Assembly (NCBI RefSeq): GCF_900116415.1
Contig: NZ_FPAP01000003.1
Span: 186,001 to 250,000 of the forward strand
Length of the DNA: 64,000 nucleotides
Direction of reading: 5' to 3'
Source: Chryseobacterium formosense
Lineage (GTDB): Bacteria; Bacteroidota; Bacteroidia; Flavobacteriales; Weeksellaceae
Of this stretch, positions 24,144 through 34,080 are shown piece after piece. Position 1 is the stretch's first letter. The number at the start of each line of letters is the position of its first letter. Under the pieces are notes generated by a model. It saw nothing but the letters and a program-made list of their open reading frames with translations. It was not told where the DNA came from and made no database searches. The position numbers were made by a program, and so were the translations under genes.

Positions 24144-27053
24144 TTATTTTGTTGCAAGAACTTCTTTGTTTGAAGAAGATTTACCATGCACTTCTTCTTC
24201 TTTACCGGTTCTTAAGAAATCGTAAGCGATTGCCGATGCAATAAAGATTGATGAATAAGCACCGAACCCGATACCGATCAACAACGCAAACATAAATCCT
24301 CTTAAGTTATCTCCACCAAAGATGAAAATCGCAAGAATTACAAGTAATGTTGTAAACGTTGTGTTGAATGTTCTACCCAATGTACTTGAGATTGCATCAT
24401 CAAATAAACCTGACAATGTCAATGCTTTTTTCTCTCTTAAATATTCTCTGATTCTGTCGAAGATAATTACGGTATCATTGATCGAGTAACCCAATACGGT
24501 AAGAATCGCTGCAATGAAATCCTGATTGATCTCCATATTGAAAGGCATTACTTTATGAAGCAAAGAATATGCTCCCAAAATAATGATCGCATCGTGGAAC
24601 AATGCCGCAACCGCTCCTAAAGAGAACTGCCATTTTCTAAATCTGAATAAGATGTAGATGAAGATTCCCGCCAAAGCTGCAACAACTGCAAGAATACCGT
24701 GTGTCTGAATATCATCCGCCACTGTAGGTCCTACTTTTTCTGAAGAAATAATTCCTGCGTGATCTTTATCTGCAGATTTGAAATCTTCTAAAGTAATGTT
24801 TGAAGGTAAGTTTGGTTTTAAACCTTCATATAATTTCTGCTCAATGGTCTGGTCAGCTTTCAAAGATTCGTCATCGATAAGATAATCTGTAGAAATTTTC
24901 AACTGCTTATCATTACCAAAAGTTTTAGCTTCAACAGAAGAGTTTTTACCGTCTTCAGTAGTGAACATTTTCACCAAATTATGCTCGATATCTTCTGCAT
25001 TCACATCTTTATCGAATCTTACTACATAGTTTCTACCACCTGTAAAGTCGATACCATATTTAAATCCGTTTATAGCGATAGATCCAATAGAAATAACCGT
25101 TAAAACTGCAGAAATGATATAAGAATATTTTCTCTTTCCGATAAAATCGATCCAAGTATTTCTGAAAAGATTTTTCGTTGGAGAAGTCCATACAGAAAGA
25201 CCTTTACCTTTATTCAGTCTGTGGAAGATCATTACTCTTGAAAGTAAGATAGACGTAAATAAAGTCATTACAGCACCAATTAACAACGTTAATGCGAAAC
25301 CTTTGATAGGTCCTGTTCCGAAGAAGAACAATACGACTGCCGTTAAGATCATCGTTAAGTGACCATCAATAATTGCATTTAACGCATGTTTGAAACCATC
25401 TTTGTAAGCTTCTAAAATACCTTTCCCTGCAAACAATTCTTCTTTTGTTCTTTCGTAAATAATTACGTTTGTATCTACTGCCATCGCCATCGAAAGTACG
25501 ATACCTGCAATACCAGGAAGTGTAAGGGTAAAGTCTCCGGAATCCATAATTCCGAAAATATAGAATAAGTTGATAATCATTGCAATTACAGCGTAAACTC
25601 CCGCCCCACCGTAATAGAAAATGATATATGCAATAATAATTAAGAATGCGATTGCAAATGAAATTACCCCTGCATCAATTGATTCCTGTCCTAAAGACGG
25701 ACCAACTTGTGTAGCCTGAACCACTTTTGCACCTGCAGGTAACTTACCAGCTCCTAAAACGTCTACCAATTCTTTAGCTTCTTCCTGAGAGAAGTTACCC
25801 GAGATTTGCGTTCTACCGTTAGGAATTGCACCGACAACATTTGGTGCAGTATACACTCTGTTATCCAAAGTTACAGCAACCGGTTTACCAACGTTTTTCT
25901 CCGTTAGAGTTTTCCAGTCTTTTGCACCTTTAGAATCCATCTGCATATCTACTACTACTCTGCTCAATTCATCATAGCTGATGTTAGCAGTTTCTACAGC
26001 ACCATCTACCGGAGCTTTTTGGTTGATATTACCTCTTACAGCATATAGTACTAAGCTGTTCGGATCTGTAGATTCAGGTTTGTAACCCCACATGAACTGG
26101 GTATATTTTATGTTTGCCGGACGTAAAGACTGACCAATTTTGCTGTTGATAATTTTATTTACAGCAGCAGTATCAGATAGTTTTACAGAAGCAACACCGT
26201 TTGTTCTCAATTTATCAAGCTGAAGAAGATTCATGAAGTTTACGTTTTTCTTCACGCCCATAGAATCACCTTTAGCAGAAACAGTAGATGTCAAAGTCTG
26301 GAAATAAGGCAATACTTCCGGAATCTGCTGTACTTCCCAAAACTGAAGTTTAGCAGAAGTCTGAAGCATTTTCTTCACCTTATCGATATCTTTCATACCC
26401 GGCATTTCTACAGAGATTCTAGCCGTTCCCGGAACTCTCTGTACGTTTGGCTGGATGGCTCCAAGTTTATCAATTCTGGTTCTGATTACCTCGAAAGCTG
26501 TTCCTACAGAAAGATCAATTCTTTTCTTTACGATGCTTTTTACCTGCTCATCAGTAGTATTGAATTTAATTTCAGAAAGGTTTGTGTTTCCGAAAATCTC
26601 AGGATCTGCAAGTTTAAGATTTGCACCTTTTGCTTTGTTTACAGCATCAAACTCTACAAAAAAATTATCGATGTAAGATTTTGTAGAATTTTTCTGAACT
26701 TCGTCTGTTCTGTTTAAAGCTTCAATAAGAATAGGATTGGTAGAATAATTCGTTAAATCATTCACCAAATCTCTCTGGTTGATCTCCAAAAGAACGTTGA
26801 TCCCTCCTTTAAGGTCAAGACCAAGTTTCATTTCCTTGTCTTTCGCTTTAGAATAATAAAGTTCTGTGAAACCTAAGTTCAGTGTATCCTTAGAAAGTCT
26901 TTCGATTTCTTTCTGATACTTTTCCGGATTGTCTCCTGCAATAGCAGTTGCCTGCTTTTCAATTTTGCCGGCGTACCATGTTGGTAATAGCTCATTTAAG
27001 CAAATTAACCCTAGTACAATAGCAACAATTGTAATAAGTCCTTTTCCTTGCAT
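24144..27053 (-). CDS. secDF: Fused protein-export membrane protein SecDF
   Basis: One 969-residue protein joins SecD and SecF, as usual in Bacteroidetes. It draws on the proton gradient to pull exported proteins out of the SecYEG channel. The SecD half has an N-terminal helix (LITIVAIVLGLICL), a large periplasmic domain, and the conserved MAVDTNVIIYERTKEEL. The SecF half starts near 670 with YSYIISAVLTVISIGSIAI and IDFTGGRNYVVRF, and has SINDTVIIFDRIREY. A -7 box TATATTTG lies at 27090-27083, 30 bases before the ATG. It is monocistronic, with a terminator after it. Confidence 0.97.
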   Translation of the reverse strand: MQGKGLITIVAIVLGLICLNELLPTWYAGKIEKQATAIAGDNPEKYQKEIERLSKDTLNLGFTELYYSKAKDKEMKLGLDLKGGINVLLEINQRDLVNDLTNYSTNPILIEALNRTDEVQKNSTKSYIDNFFVEFDAVNKAKGANLKLADPEIFGNTNLSEIKFNTTDEQVKSIVKKRIDLSVGTAFEVIRTRIDKLGAIQPNVQRVPGTARISVEMPGMKDIDKVKKMLQTSAKLQFWEVQQIPEVLPYFQTLTSTVSAKGDSMGVKKNVNFMNLLQLDKLRTNGVASVKLSDTAAVNKIINSKIGQSLRPANIKYTQFMWGYKPESTDPNSLVLYAVRGNINQKAPVDGAVETANISYDELSRVVVDMQMDSKGAKDWKTLTEKNVGKPVAVTLDNRVYTAPNVVGAIPNGRTQISGNFSQEEAKELVDVLGAGKLPAGAKVVQATQVGPSLGQESIDAGVISFAIAFLIIIAYIIFYYGGAGVYAVIAMIINLFYIFGIMDSGDFTLTLPGIAGIVLSMAMAVDTNVIIYERTKEELFAGKGILEAYKDGFKHALNAIIDGHLTMILTAVVLFFFGTGPIKGFALTLLIGAVMTLFTSILLSRVMIFHRLNKGKGLSVWTSPTKNLFRNTWIDFIGKRKYSYIISAVLTVISIGSIAINGFKYGIDFTGGRNYVVRFDKDVNAEDIEHNLVKMFTTEDGKNSSVEAKTFGNDKQLKISTDYLIDDESLKADQTIEQKLYEGLKPNLPSNITLEDFKSADKDHAGIISSEKVGPTVADDIQTHGILAVVAALAGIFIYILFRFRKWQFSLGAVAALFHDAIIILGAYSLLHKVMPFNMEINQDFIAAILTVLGYSINDTVIIFDRIREYLREKKALTLSGLFDDAISSTLGRTFNTTFTTLLVILAIFIFGGDNLRGFMFALLIGIGFGAYSSIFIASAIAYDFLRTGKEEEVHGKSSSNKEVLATK

Positions 27054-27082
27054 TTTGTTATAACTACGTTAAATTAAGTCGG

Positions 27083-27090
27083 CAAATATA
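27083..27090 (-). promoter_or_regulatory. -7 box TATATTTG of secDF
   Basis: TATATTTG on the minus strand (27090 to 27083) gives a leader of roughly 25 bases before the secDF ATG at 27053. A TTTG -33 element is not evident. Confidence 0.45.
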
Positions 27091-27274
27091 ATGATTTTAT
27101 TGATATTTTATGAATTTTTAAGAGCAGAAATGGTTTATTTTCAGAGATATCGGCAATTATTTTTTTGTTAAAATTTCACAGAAAGTTTTATTTCAAATCT
27201 ATTAGATTTATTTAAAGGCTGTTGGTATGAAATTTTCATTAAATAAATTACAACACCTTAATCATCAAAATATT

Positions 27275-28648
27275 ATGAAAAAACTACTATTTTCTCTCAG
27301 TATTTTTTCTTCCCTTATTTCTTATTCTCAAAGTTTTAATCTGGAAGAATTTGCGACCGGACTTTCGAATCCGGTAGAAATTACCAATGCCAACGACAGC
27401 AGGCTTTTCGTGGTACAACAGAACGGAATCATCAAAATTATTCAACCTAACGGGACAGTAAATGCTGCAGATTTTTTAAACATCAGCAGCAAAGTATTGT
27501 TTGGAGGCGAAAGAGGTCTTTTAGGCTTGGCTTTTCACCCACAATATGCAACAAACGGATATTTTTTTGTGTATTACAATAACAGTTCGAACGGAAACAT
27601 AATTGTAGCAAGATATACAGTAAGTAGCTCAAATGCCAATGTTGCGGATCCTAATTCTGAAAAAATAATTTTGAATATTCCTAAACCATTTGACAATCAT
27701 AATGGCGGAAGCATTCATTTCGCACCGGACGGAAATTTATGGATCGTAACAGGAGATGGTGGAAGTGGCGGTGACCCGAATAATAATGCACAAAATAAAA
27801 ATTCTCTGCTCGGAAAATTACTAAGACTTGATATAAATTCTACAGGACCTTACAATATTCCGGCAGGAAATCCTTTTGCGGGATCGGGAGTTGACGGCGC
27901 TGATGAAATTTGGTCATACGGATTACGCAATGCATGGAAATTTTCTTTCGATCTTACCACTGGAAATGTAATGATTGCCGATGTAGGACAAGGAGTTATT
28001 GAAGAAATCAACAGAATGCCGATTACTCAAGCCGGAATCAATTACGGATGGAGATGTTATGAAGGAAACAACAATTACAATACAACAGGTTGTGCTGCTT
28101 CTACTACCATGACTTTTCCGGTTGCGGTATATGATCATTCAGGTGGAAAGTGTTCGATTACAGGAGGATATGTTTATAGAGGAACTCAATATCCAGGTTT
28201 GCAGGGTAAATATTTTTTCGCTGATTATTGCTCCACACAAATCGGTATGATGGAAACCAATAATGCCATTACCTGGAGCAATGCCTATTCAGGAAATAAT
28301 TTCTCAACTTTCGGTGAAGACAGTCAGAAAAACCTTTATGTTGCTGCCGTAAACAATGGCAAAATCTATAAAATTACGACTTCGACTTTAGGCGTTCAGG
28401 ATAATAATATGTTTAACGGAGTCAGAATCTATCCTAATCCTGCTCATGAAAGAATATTTGTAGACGGATTGAAAGACAGCCAAAGCACCGCAGAAATCAT
28501 CAGTACGGATGGTAAAAGAGTTTTGGAGGAAACAAAATTTGATAGCGAAAACAGCATTAATATTACAGGAATTCCTGCAGGAGCTTATTACATTAATATT
28601 AAATCGGGAGATTTGAGATCTTATACAGAGAAAATTATTATAAAATAA
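27275..28648 (+). CDS. Secreted PQQ-dependent sugar dehydrogenase-like protein with T9SS sorting domain
   Basis: The protein (457 residues from the ATG at 27275) has a signal peptide MKKLLFSLSIFSSLISYSQS. Next is a six-bladed propeller of the soluble glucose/sorbosone dehydrogenase family: GLSNPVEITN, GGERGLLGLAFHP, NHNGGSIHFAPDGNLWIVTGDGG, and GLRNAWKFSFD. The last 80 residues (YPNPAHERIFVDGL ... YYINIKSGD) form a type IX secretion C-terminal domain, so it is released or anchored at the cell surface. The upstream in-frame ATG at 27227 would add 16 residues before a perfect signal peptide and is rejected. PQQ use is inferred from the family. Confidence 0.88.
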   Translation: MKKLLFSLSIFSSLISYSQSFNLEEFATGLSNPVEITNANDSRLFVVQQNGIIKIIQPNGTVNAADFLNISSKVLFGGERGLLGLAFHPQYATNGYFFVYYNNSSNGNIIVARYTVSSSNANVADPNSEKIILNIPKPFDNHNGGSIHFAPDGNLWIVTGDGGSGGDPNNNAQNKNSLLGKLLRLDINSTGPYNIPAGNPFAGSGVDGADEIWSYGLRNAWKFSFDLTTGNVMIADVGQGVIEEINRMPITQAGINYGWRCYEGNNNYNTTGCAASTTMTFPVAVYDHSGGKCSITGGYVYRGTQYPGLQGKYFFADYCSTQIGMMETNNAITWSNAYSGNNFSTFGEDSQKNLYVAAVNNGKIYKITTSTLGVQDNNMFNGVRIYPNPAHERIFVDGLKDSQSTAEIISTDGKRVLEETKFDSENSINITGIPAGAYYINIKSGDLRSYTEKIIIK

Positions 28649-28756
28649 ACTTTAAACCATTAAGATAAATATCAAAGATATTTTTGAGTAGTGCTTAATT
28701 CAATCCTAATAATTCTTAAATCTTCATAAATCTTAATGCTAAAAAAAATATTATAA

Positions 28757-28787
28757 AAAAAGCGATTCAGGTTTTGAATCGCTTTTT
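28757..28787. terminator. Bidirectional terminator
   Basis: A 12-bp perfect stem AAAAAGCGATTC / GAATCGCTTTTT with a seven-base loop lies between the converging sugar dehydrogenase and hemN genes. Its A-tract and T-tract serve both strands. Confidence 0.9.
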
Positions 28788-28790
28788 GTT

Positions 28791-30149
28791 TTATATCGTC
28801 ATTGAGAAAATTCTCGTTTCCGGCTTATTTCTCATCATTCTTAAATCAAAAACCATGGAAACATTTCTTGTAAACGCTCTTCCCTTTTCTGTAATTTTGA
28901 TTTGATTATCATGAATTTCCACCAATTCGTCGCGCTCCATTTCCGAAAGCATATCGAAAGCATTTTCAAGTTCAGGAATGGCATTTTTATCTTCAAAAGT
29001 GGTTTCCAATTGACACATCAGATTTAAAATATGTCTTCTGATCAGAAGATCTTCTTCATTCAGAATATGACCTTTCACAACAGGAATTTCACCTCCTTCA
29101 ACAATTTTCTGATATTCTTCAACCGTTTTTACATTCTGGGCAAAAGCATACCAAGAATCTGAGATAGAACTCATCCCTAAACCTATCATGAGCTGAGTTT
29201 TGCTTGAAGAATATCCCATGAAATTACGATGAATATTTCCTGAAATCATAGATTTGTATAACTCATCATCCTCAAGAGAAAAATGATCCATACCGACTTC
29301 TTTATATCCTAATTCTTCTAATAATTTTTTACCGTCTTCATACAATCTTCGCTTTTCTTCACCGCTTGGCAGATCACTTTCATCAAAACCTCTTTGTCCT
29401 ACTCCTTTTATCCACGGAACATGAGCATAAGAATAATAAGCAAGACGATCCGGCTTCAGCTCCAAAGTTTTATGAATGGTAAGAGCCATACTTTCCCAAT
29501 TGGAATGTGGTAAACCATAAACCAAATCATGGGAAATACTTGTATAACCAATTTCTCTGGCCCACTCTGTTACATTTTTTACGTTTTCGAAAGGCTGAAT
29601 TCTATTGATGGCTTTCTGTACTTTCAAATCATAATCCTGCACACCAAAACTGGCTCTTCTGAAACCAAGGTCAAACAAAGTCTGTAAATGCTCTCTGGTT
29701 GTATTATTCGGATGTCCTTCAAAAGAAAACTCAGGATGTTCGGCAATTTCAACCGTATCAAAAATTCCCTGAAGTAAAGTTTTTAGATTTTCTGGAGAAA
29801 AAAAAGTTGGAGTTCCTCCGCCTAAGTGCAGTTCCTTTAATTTAGGCTTTTCATTAAATAATTTAAGATAAAGCATCCATTCTTTCAGAACACTTTCCAG
29901 ATACGGGATTTCTACGCTGTGTTGTTTCGTAATACGTTTATGACATGCACAAAATGTACACAATGCTTCACAAAACGGAAGATGTATATAGATTGAAATT
30001 CCTTCCTGCGCGTTGCTTTCATTGAAAGATCTGATCACACTTGATTTCCATTTTTCCGGAGAAAAAGTAGATTCGTCCCAATAAGGAACGGTAGGATACG
30101 AAGTATAACGCGGGCCGGGAATATTATATTTATCGATTAACGAGTTCAT
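28791..30149 (-). CDS. hemN: Oxygen-independent coproporphyrinogen III dehydrogenase
   Basis: Radical-SAM enzyme that decarboxylates coproporphyrinogen III to protoporphyrinogen IX during anaerobic or microaerobic heme synthesis. The 452-residue protein has PGPRYTSYPT at 11-20 and the cluster-binding Cys60, Cys64, Cys67 plus Cys69 (HLPFCEALCTFCAC), the same pattern as E. coli HemN C62/66/69/71. LHLGGGTPTF and the C-terminal HemN domain are present. Full length. A -7 box ends four bases before its ATG, suggesting a leaderless message. Confidence 0.96.
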   Translation of the reverse strand: MNSLIDKYNIPGPRYTSYPTVPYWDESTFSPEKWKSSVIRSFNESNAQEGISIYIHLPFCEALCTFCACHKRITKQHSVEIPYLESVLKEWMLYLKLFNEKPKLKELHLGGGTPTFFSPENLKTLLQGIFDTVEIAEHPEFSFEGHPNNTTREHLQTLFDLGFRRASFGVQDYDLKVQKAINRIQPFENVKNVTEWAREIGYTSISHDLVYGLPHSNWESMALTIHKTLELKPDRLAYYSYAHVPWIKGVGQRGFDESDLPSGEEKRRLYEDGKKLLEELGYKEVGMDHFSLEDDELYKSMISGNIHRNFMGYSSSKTQLMIGLGMSSISDSWYAFAQNVKTVEEYQKIVEGGEIPVVKGHILNEEDLLIRRHILNLMCQLETTFEDKNAIPELENAFDMLSEMERDELVEIHDNQIKITEKGRAFTRNVSMVFDLRMMRNKPETRIFSMTI

Positions 30150-30153
30150 AGTG

Positions 30154-30161
30154 CAAAATTA
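30154..30161 (-). promoter_or_regulatory. -7 box TAATTTTG abutting hemN
   Basis: TAATTTTG (30161 to 30154 on the minus strand) is followed by CACT and the hemN ATG at 30149. With usual spacing the transcript would begin at or next to the start codon. Confidence 0.5.
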
Positions 30162-30195
30162 ACCATAAGTTCTGAATTAAAGATTATGAAATATA

Positions 30196-31107
30196 TTAGT
30201 CTTTCTTTTCGAAATTTATAATGAGTCTAAATACTTCATCTGCAAACTGCTTTCCTAAATCGATATAACCTGCACTGTCATAATGCCAAGGATCATTTCC
30301 GTAGTTATATTTTTTTGTGGAACGAACGATTGCAGCATTCTTATCATTTCGAACAAATTTTTCCTGAGCATACTGTACCAACTCTCCCATCGGCCAGACT
30401 TTCCCTTTCTCATTTTTTCCTGAATCTGAAATTTTTCCGATGACAACAGGTAAATCATCCATTAAAACCGAAGCTCGCATCTGATTCATCAATGTTTTTA
30501 AATGACTGTAATAATTATTTGCAATTTCTTCATCATAATTTGCATCACCTTCACCCTGCATCCAAAGAATTCCCGACATGACCAACTCATCGGTTTTTCC
30601 GTTTCTATCAATATCTTTTTCGCTTAAAGCATTTTTAACTGTTTTCAAGAAATTATCGTATTGATTGATTCCGTTTTCACCATTAAAATCTGCATCCCAG
30701 CAACCAAAATTCGCAGCGGCCAAACTGTCGATAGACGTTCCTTCTCTTGCATATTTTATCAAAGCTATTTTATCATTTGGAAATAATTCTTTCATTCTTT
30801 TGGCAAAAGTCATTTCCAAACCAAATCGGTCTGAAAGTGTATTTGCTTTTCCGTCCGTTTTAAACCCTGTTCCGTTTCCGGGTTTTAAAATATCCCATCT
30901 TCCAACTCCGCCATTTTTATCTCCATCGGGAACAGAATTTCCCTGAAAGATATAAACGTCTTTAAAAGTTTTAGCGTCATTCGGAAGATCTTTATTATAA
31001 CCAAAACCGTTCATATTCGACTGTCCTGCCAAAATGAAAACTCTTATTTTTTGGGTATAAAATACAGTCGGAATTAATAGAAGGAATACTATTTTTAAAT
31101 TTTTCAT
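30196..31107 (-). CDS. SGNH-fold carbohydrate esterase (sialate O-acetylesterase-like)
   Basis: A 303-residue exported hydrolase. After a signal peptide (MKNLKIVFLLLIPTVFYTQ) comes RVFILAGQSNMNGFG with nucleophile Ser30, then GILWMQGEGDANYD (oxyanion/Gly-Asp block) and the C-terminal catalytic His in DPWHYDSAGYIDLGK. These match the SASA/CE6 esterase family, which removes acetyl groups from sugars. The real substrate is unknown. A -7 box TATCTTTG lies at 31129-31122. Confidence 0.85.
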   Translation of the reverse strand: MKNLKIVFLLLIPTVFYTQKIRVFILAGQSNMNGFGYNKDLPNDAKTFKDVYIFQGNSVPDGDKNGGVGRWDILKPGNGTGFKTDGKANTLSDRFGLEMTFAKRMKELFPNDKIALIKYAREGTSIDSLAAANFGCWDADFNGENGINQYDNFLKTVKNALSEKDIDRNGKTDELVMSGILWMQGEGDANYDEEIANNYYSHLKTLMNQMRASVLMDDLPVVIGKISDSGKNEKGKVWPMGELVQYAQEKFVRNDKNAAIVRSTKKYNYGNDPWHYDSAGYIDLGKQFADEVFRLIINFEKKD

Positions 31108-31121
31108 GAAGAAATTTTAAT

Positions 31122-31129
31122 CAAAGATA
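31122..31129 (-). promoter_or_regulatory. -7 box TATCTTTG of the esterase gene
   Basis: TATCTTTG (31129 to 31122, minus strand) precedes the ATG at 31107 by 14 bases. There is no clear -33 partner. Confidence 0.4.
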
Positions 31130-31185
31130 GTTTTAGGAAAGTTGAATTCGATTGTATTTTTAACGTAATATTCTATCGCTGAAAT

Positions 31186-32229
31186 CTAAAATTTTAATTT
31201 CATCACAGAAATTTTATCTTTTCCTGCAAGAACCACTGTATTTTTATCAACCCATTTACAAACGTAAAAGCCTTTTTCATCTGCAATTTTCTTCCATGTT
31301 TTTCCAAAATCTGAGGAATAACTGATGTGTTTATCGCCAATTGCAATGATTTCCTTTCCCTTCGATCCCGGTTTTATTTTCACACAGGTCATATATCCTG
31401 CATTTTTTCCGGAAGCCTGAATCTGCCAAGTTTCACCGCTATCGTTTGTTGTCGCAATATTGTTGATGTTTGCTTCCTGTTTTGTGTAATCTCCGCCGAC
31501 TGCAATACCGAATTTATCGTCTGAAAAATCGATTGAATACATTCCTTGAGAAGATTCTCCTTGAATAAAAGGTGTTTTATATATATATGATTTTAAAGTA
31601 GTATAATCTATTTTAATAATTCTTGAATTCTTGCCTCCTGTTGCAATCCAAATATTAGTTCCGTAATGGGCAATATTAGTGTTACTTGCTGCAAAAGCCG
31701 CCTCACCTTCATTCAATTTTATGCTATTAAAACCTTCTCTTTTGGTGAGTGTATTGAAATCCAAAACAGAATTCAATTTTGGCATTATAAAAGATAATTT
31801 TAAATTCAAATCTTTTGCCGGATCACTGAATGTAACAGCATGTTCGTCATTTACAAAAATGAATGCATCGTAAAATGCCGTTTTCAAAGTATCTGTATAA
31901 ATATTTACGACCGAAAGATCTTTTTTATCTATTCTAAAAAAATGAGCCGGACTTTCAATGTTAATAGCATAAAAAGCATCTTTATTCTGCGCCAACGTTC
32001 TAAATTGTAATTTTTTTTCAGACAGTTTTATCTGTTTTTGATTTTTAGGATTTTTTAAATCTACAAAACCGAATTTAGAATCTGTTCCGCTATACCATAC
32101 TTTACCATCAAACAATTCGATGGCACGAATGCTTATCTTATCATTTAAAATGGTTTCAAAACTTTCGATTTGCTGAGAAAATACAATCAGATTTAAAACC
32201 GAAAATAAAAGTGTGAACATTTTTTTCAT
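31186..32229 (-). CDS. Exported beta-propeller-like protein (YCF48/photosystem II assembly-like)
   Basis: A 347-residue protein with a signal peptide (MKKMFTLLFSVLNLIVFSQ). Repeated blade-like segments end in GxxW or W-x-S/G turns, for example DGKVWYSGTD, TNIWIATGGK, TNDSGETWQIQAS and SSDFGKTWKKIA. The last two are the BNR/YCF48 'SDFGKTW' type. Flavobacterial annotations often call such proteins 'oxidoreductase', which is not supported by any cofactor motif I can see. A propeller scaffold in the envelope is the safer call. Confidence 0.75.
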   Translation of the reverse strand: MKKMFTLLFSVLNLIVFSQQIESFETILNDKISIRAIELFDGKVWYSGTDSKFGFVDLKNPKNQKQIKLSEKKLQFRTLAQNKDAFYAINIESPAHFFRIDKKDLSVVNIYTDTLKTAFYDAFIFVNDEHAVTFSDPAKDLNLKLSFIMPKLNSVLDFNTLTKREGFNSIKLNEGEAAFAASNTNIAHYGTNIWIATGGKNSRIIKIDYTTLKSYIYKTPFIQGESSQGMYSIDFSDDKFGIAVGGDYTKQEANINNIATTNDSGETWQIQASGKNAGYMTCVKIKPGSKGKEIIAIGDKHISYSSDFGKTWKKIADEKGFYVCKWVDKNTVVLAGKDKISVMKLKF

Positions 32230-32234
32230 GTCAA

Positions 32235-32272
32235 CAAAAATATAAAATCCACAGAATTCTGTGGATTTTATA
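32235..32272 (-). terminator. 32-bp perfect palindrome: terminator of the permease gene with a -7 box at its edge
   Basis: Bases 32241-32272 form a perfect 32-bp palindrome (16-bp half TATAAAATCCACAGAA). It lies 11 bp past the permease stop. As RNA it gives a hairpin followed by T-rich sequence, a good terminator for the permease. Its left edge overlaps TATTTTTG (32242 to 32235, minus strand), a -7 box only five bases before the ATG of the propeller gene at 32229. Confidence 0.7.
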
Positions 32273-32282
32273 CGATTATATT

Positions 32283-33914
32283 TTATAAATCTAAATCAGG
32301 TTTTTCTAAAGGTTCCTGTTCTGCTTTGAACGTTTCGCCGAAACCTGTTTTATGAAGTTTAGAGTTTCTCAAGCTGTAAGTAAAGTAAATTATTACTCCT
32401 AATGCAAGCCATCCTAAAGAAAGATATTTTGCTTCATGACTTAAATTCCAAATCAGATATAGATTAATTCCGATTCCTAATGTTGCAATAACAGGTAGTG
32501 CAGGAACTTTGAAATTTCTCGGTAATTCAGGTTGTTTTTTTCTAAGAATCCAAACTGCAATACAAACCATTGTAAATGCGAATAGAGTTCCAAAACTTGT
32601 CATATCAGCTAATTTTGAAATAGGTGTAAATGCAGCAATCGTTGCAATTACAATTCCTAAAATCATTAAACTTTTCGCCGGTGTTTTCTTAGTAGGATGT
32701 AAATCTGAGAACATTTTGGGAATTAAACCATCTTTAGACATTCCCAGGAAAATTCTCGATTGCCCCATAATCATGACCATTAAAACGGAAACCAAACCTA
32801 CCGTTGCAGCAATGGTAATAATGTAACCAGCCCAACCCTGTCCTGCAATTTCAAAAGCGTAAGCAACAGGAGCTTTAATTGCATCAGGAAATTTACCTTG
32901 AGGATTAAAATCTGAATAATGCATCATTCCTGTTAAAACTAAAGACACCAAGATATATAAACCCGTACAAACCAAAAGTGAAACAATAATTGCAAACGGA
33001 ACATCTTTTTTAGGATTGATTGCTTCTCCAGCCTGAGTAGAAACTGCATCAAAACCTACATACGCAAAGAATATGGCCGCAGCTCCTGAAATAATCCCCT
33101 GAATACCATACGCTTCTTTTATCTTGTCGCCTTCCATTACTTTTGTAACTTCAGGAATGAAAGGATTCCAGTTATCAGTATTAATGAAGAAAACTCCTGC
33201 AATAATAACGAATAAAACAGCGGAAACTTTCATAATTACAATCATGTTGTTTGCTTTTGCCGCCTCTTTTGTTCCCTTAATCAGAATTGAAATTACAAAA
33301 AGAACAATTAAAAATGCAGGTAAATTAAGCATTATTTTAAATCCGAATAAATCAGGAGCTGCATTATAATTAGCAATAATTTCTTGTAACTGTCCAAGTT
33401 TTTCGGCACTTAAACCTCCTTTTTCAATTGCTTTAGTTGCTTCTGTAAATGCACCACTTGCTGTTCCCGGATCAGTTGTTAACCAATTTGGCAAATGAAG
33501 TCCAAACATTTTCAGCAATTTATTAAAATATCCAGACCAAGAAACAGCAACCGTCATAGATCCCATTGCATATTCGAGAATTAATCCCCATCCGATAATC
33601 CATGCAAAGATTTCTCCTACAGTTCCGTATGCATAAGCATAAGCAGAACCTTCCACAGGTAATATTGATGCAAACTCAGAGTAGCATAATGCTGCAAAAA
33701 CACAGGCAATTCCGGCAATTACAAATGATAACGCCAAAGCAGGTCCCGCATGATAATACGCTCCTGTTCCTGTTAATACAAAAATTCCTCCTCCGATAAT
33801 CGCTCCAATTCCGATGGCTGTAAGACTCCATTTACCGAGTACTCTTTTAAGCTGACTACTTTTTACATCGTCCTCAAAAGCACTCATCGGCTTTTTGGTC
33901 CAAATTTTAGACAT
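32283..33914 (-). CDS. APC-superfamily amino acid permease
   Basis: A 543-residue inner-membrane transporter with 12 or more hydrophobic helices. Residues 27-50 carry the family start LGKWSLTAIGIGAIIGGGIFVLTG, with the helix-breaking GAIIGGGIF substrate-binding segment in TM1. FFAYVGFDAVSTQAGEAINPKKDVPFA (TM6 plus loop) and a second-half GQSRIFLGMSKDGLIP follow. These are typical of cationic amino-acid transporters (CAT/YfnA type); exact substrate unknown. A TATTTTCG variant box (33947 to 33940) precedes it. Confidence 0.9.
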   Translation of the reverse strand: MSKIWTKKPMSAFEDDVKSSQLKRVLGKWSLTAIGIGAIIGGGIFVLTGTGAYYHAGPALALSFVIAGIACVFAALCYSEFASILPVEGSAYAYAYGTVGEIFAWIIGWGLILEYAMGSMTVAVSWSGYFNKLLKMFGLHLPNWLTTDPGTASGAFTEATKAIEKGGLSAEKLGQLQEIIANYNAAPDLFGFKIMLNLPAFLIVLFVISILIKGTKEAAKANNMIVIMKVSAVLFVIIAGVFFINTDNWNPFIPEVTKVMEGDKIKEAYGIQGIISGAAAIFFAYVGFDAVSTQAGEAINPKKDVPFAIIVSLLVCTGLYILVSLVLTGMMHYSDFNPQGKFPDAIKAPVAYAFEIAGQGWAGYIITIAATVGLVSVLMVMIMGQSRIFLGMSKDGLIPKMFSDLHPTKKTPAKSLMILGIVIATIAAFTPISKLADMTSFGTLFAFTMVCIAVWILRKKQPELPRNFKVPALPVIATLGIGINLYLIWNLSHEAKYLSLGWLALGVIIYFTYSLRNSKLHKTGFGETFKAEQEPLEKPDLDL

Positions 33915-34067
33915 ATTTTTTTATTTAATTAAAGATTTACGAAAATATAAAAATTTTAGAGACCTTAACATTTATTGACACATTTTAATCTATTTATTTT
34001 AATTTTAAATTATAAAAAACTGATTTACACTTATTTTAATGCATTTTTAAGTAAAGCAATTTTTAGT

Positions 34068-34075
34068 TATTTTTG
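34068..34075 (+). promoter_or_regulatory. -7 box TATTTTTG abutting pnuC
   Basis: TATTTTTG (34068-34075) ends five bases before the pnuC ATG at 34081. A transcript from it would be leaderless or nearly so. No NAD- or thiamine-type riboswitch is seen in the 166-bp upstream gap. Confidence 0.5.
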
Positions 34076-34080
34076 AACTC

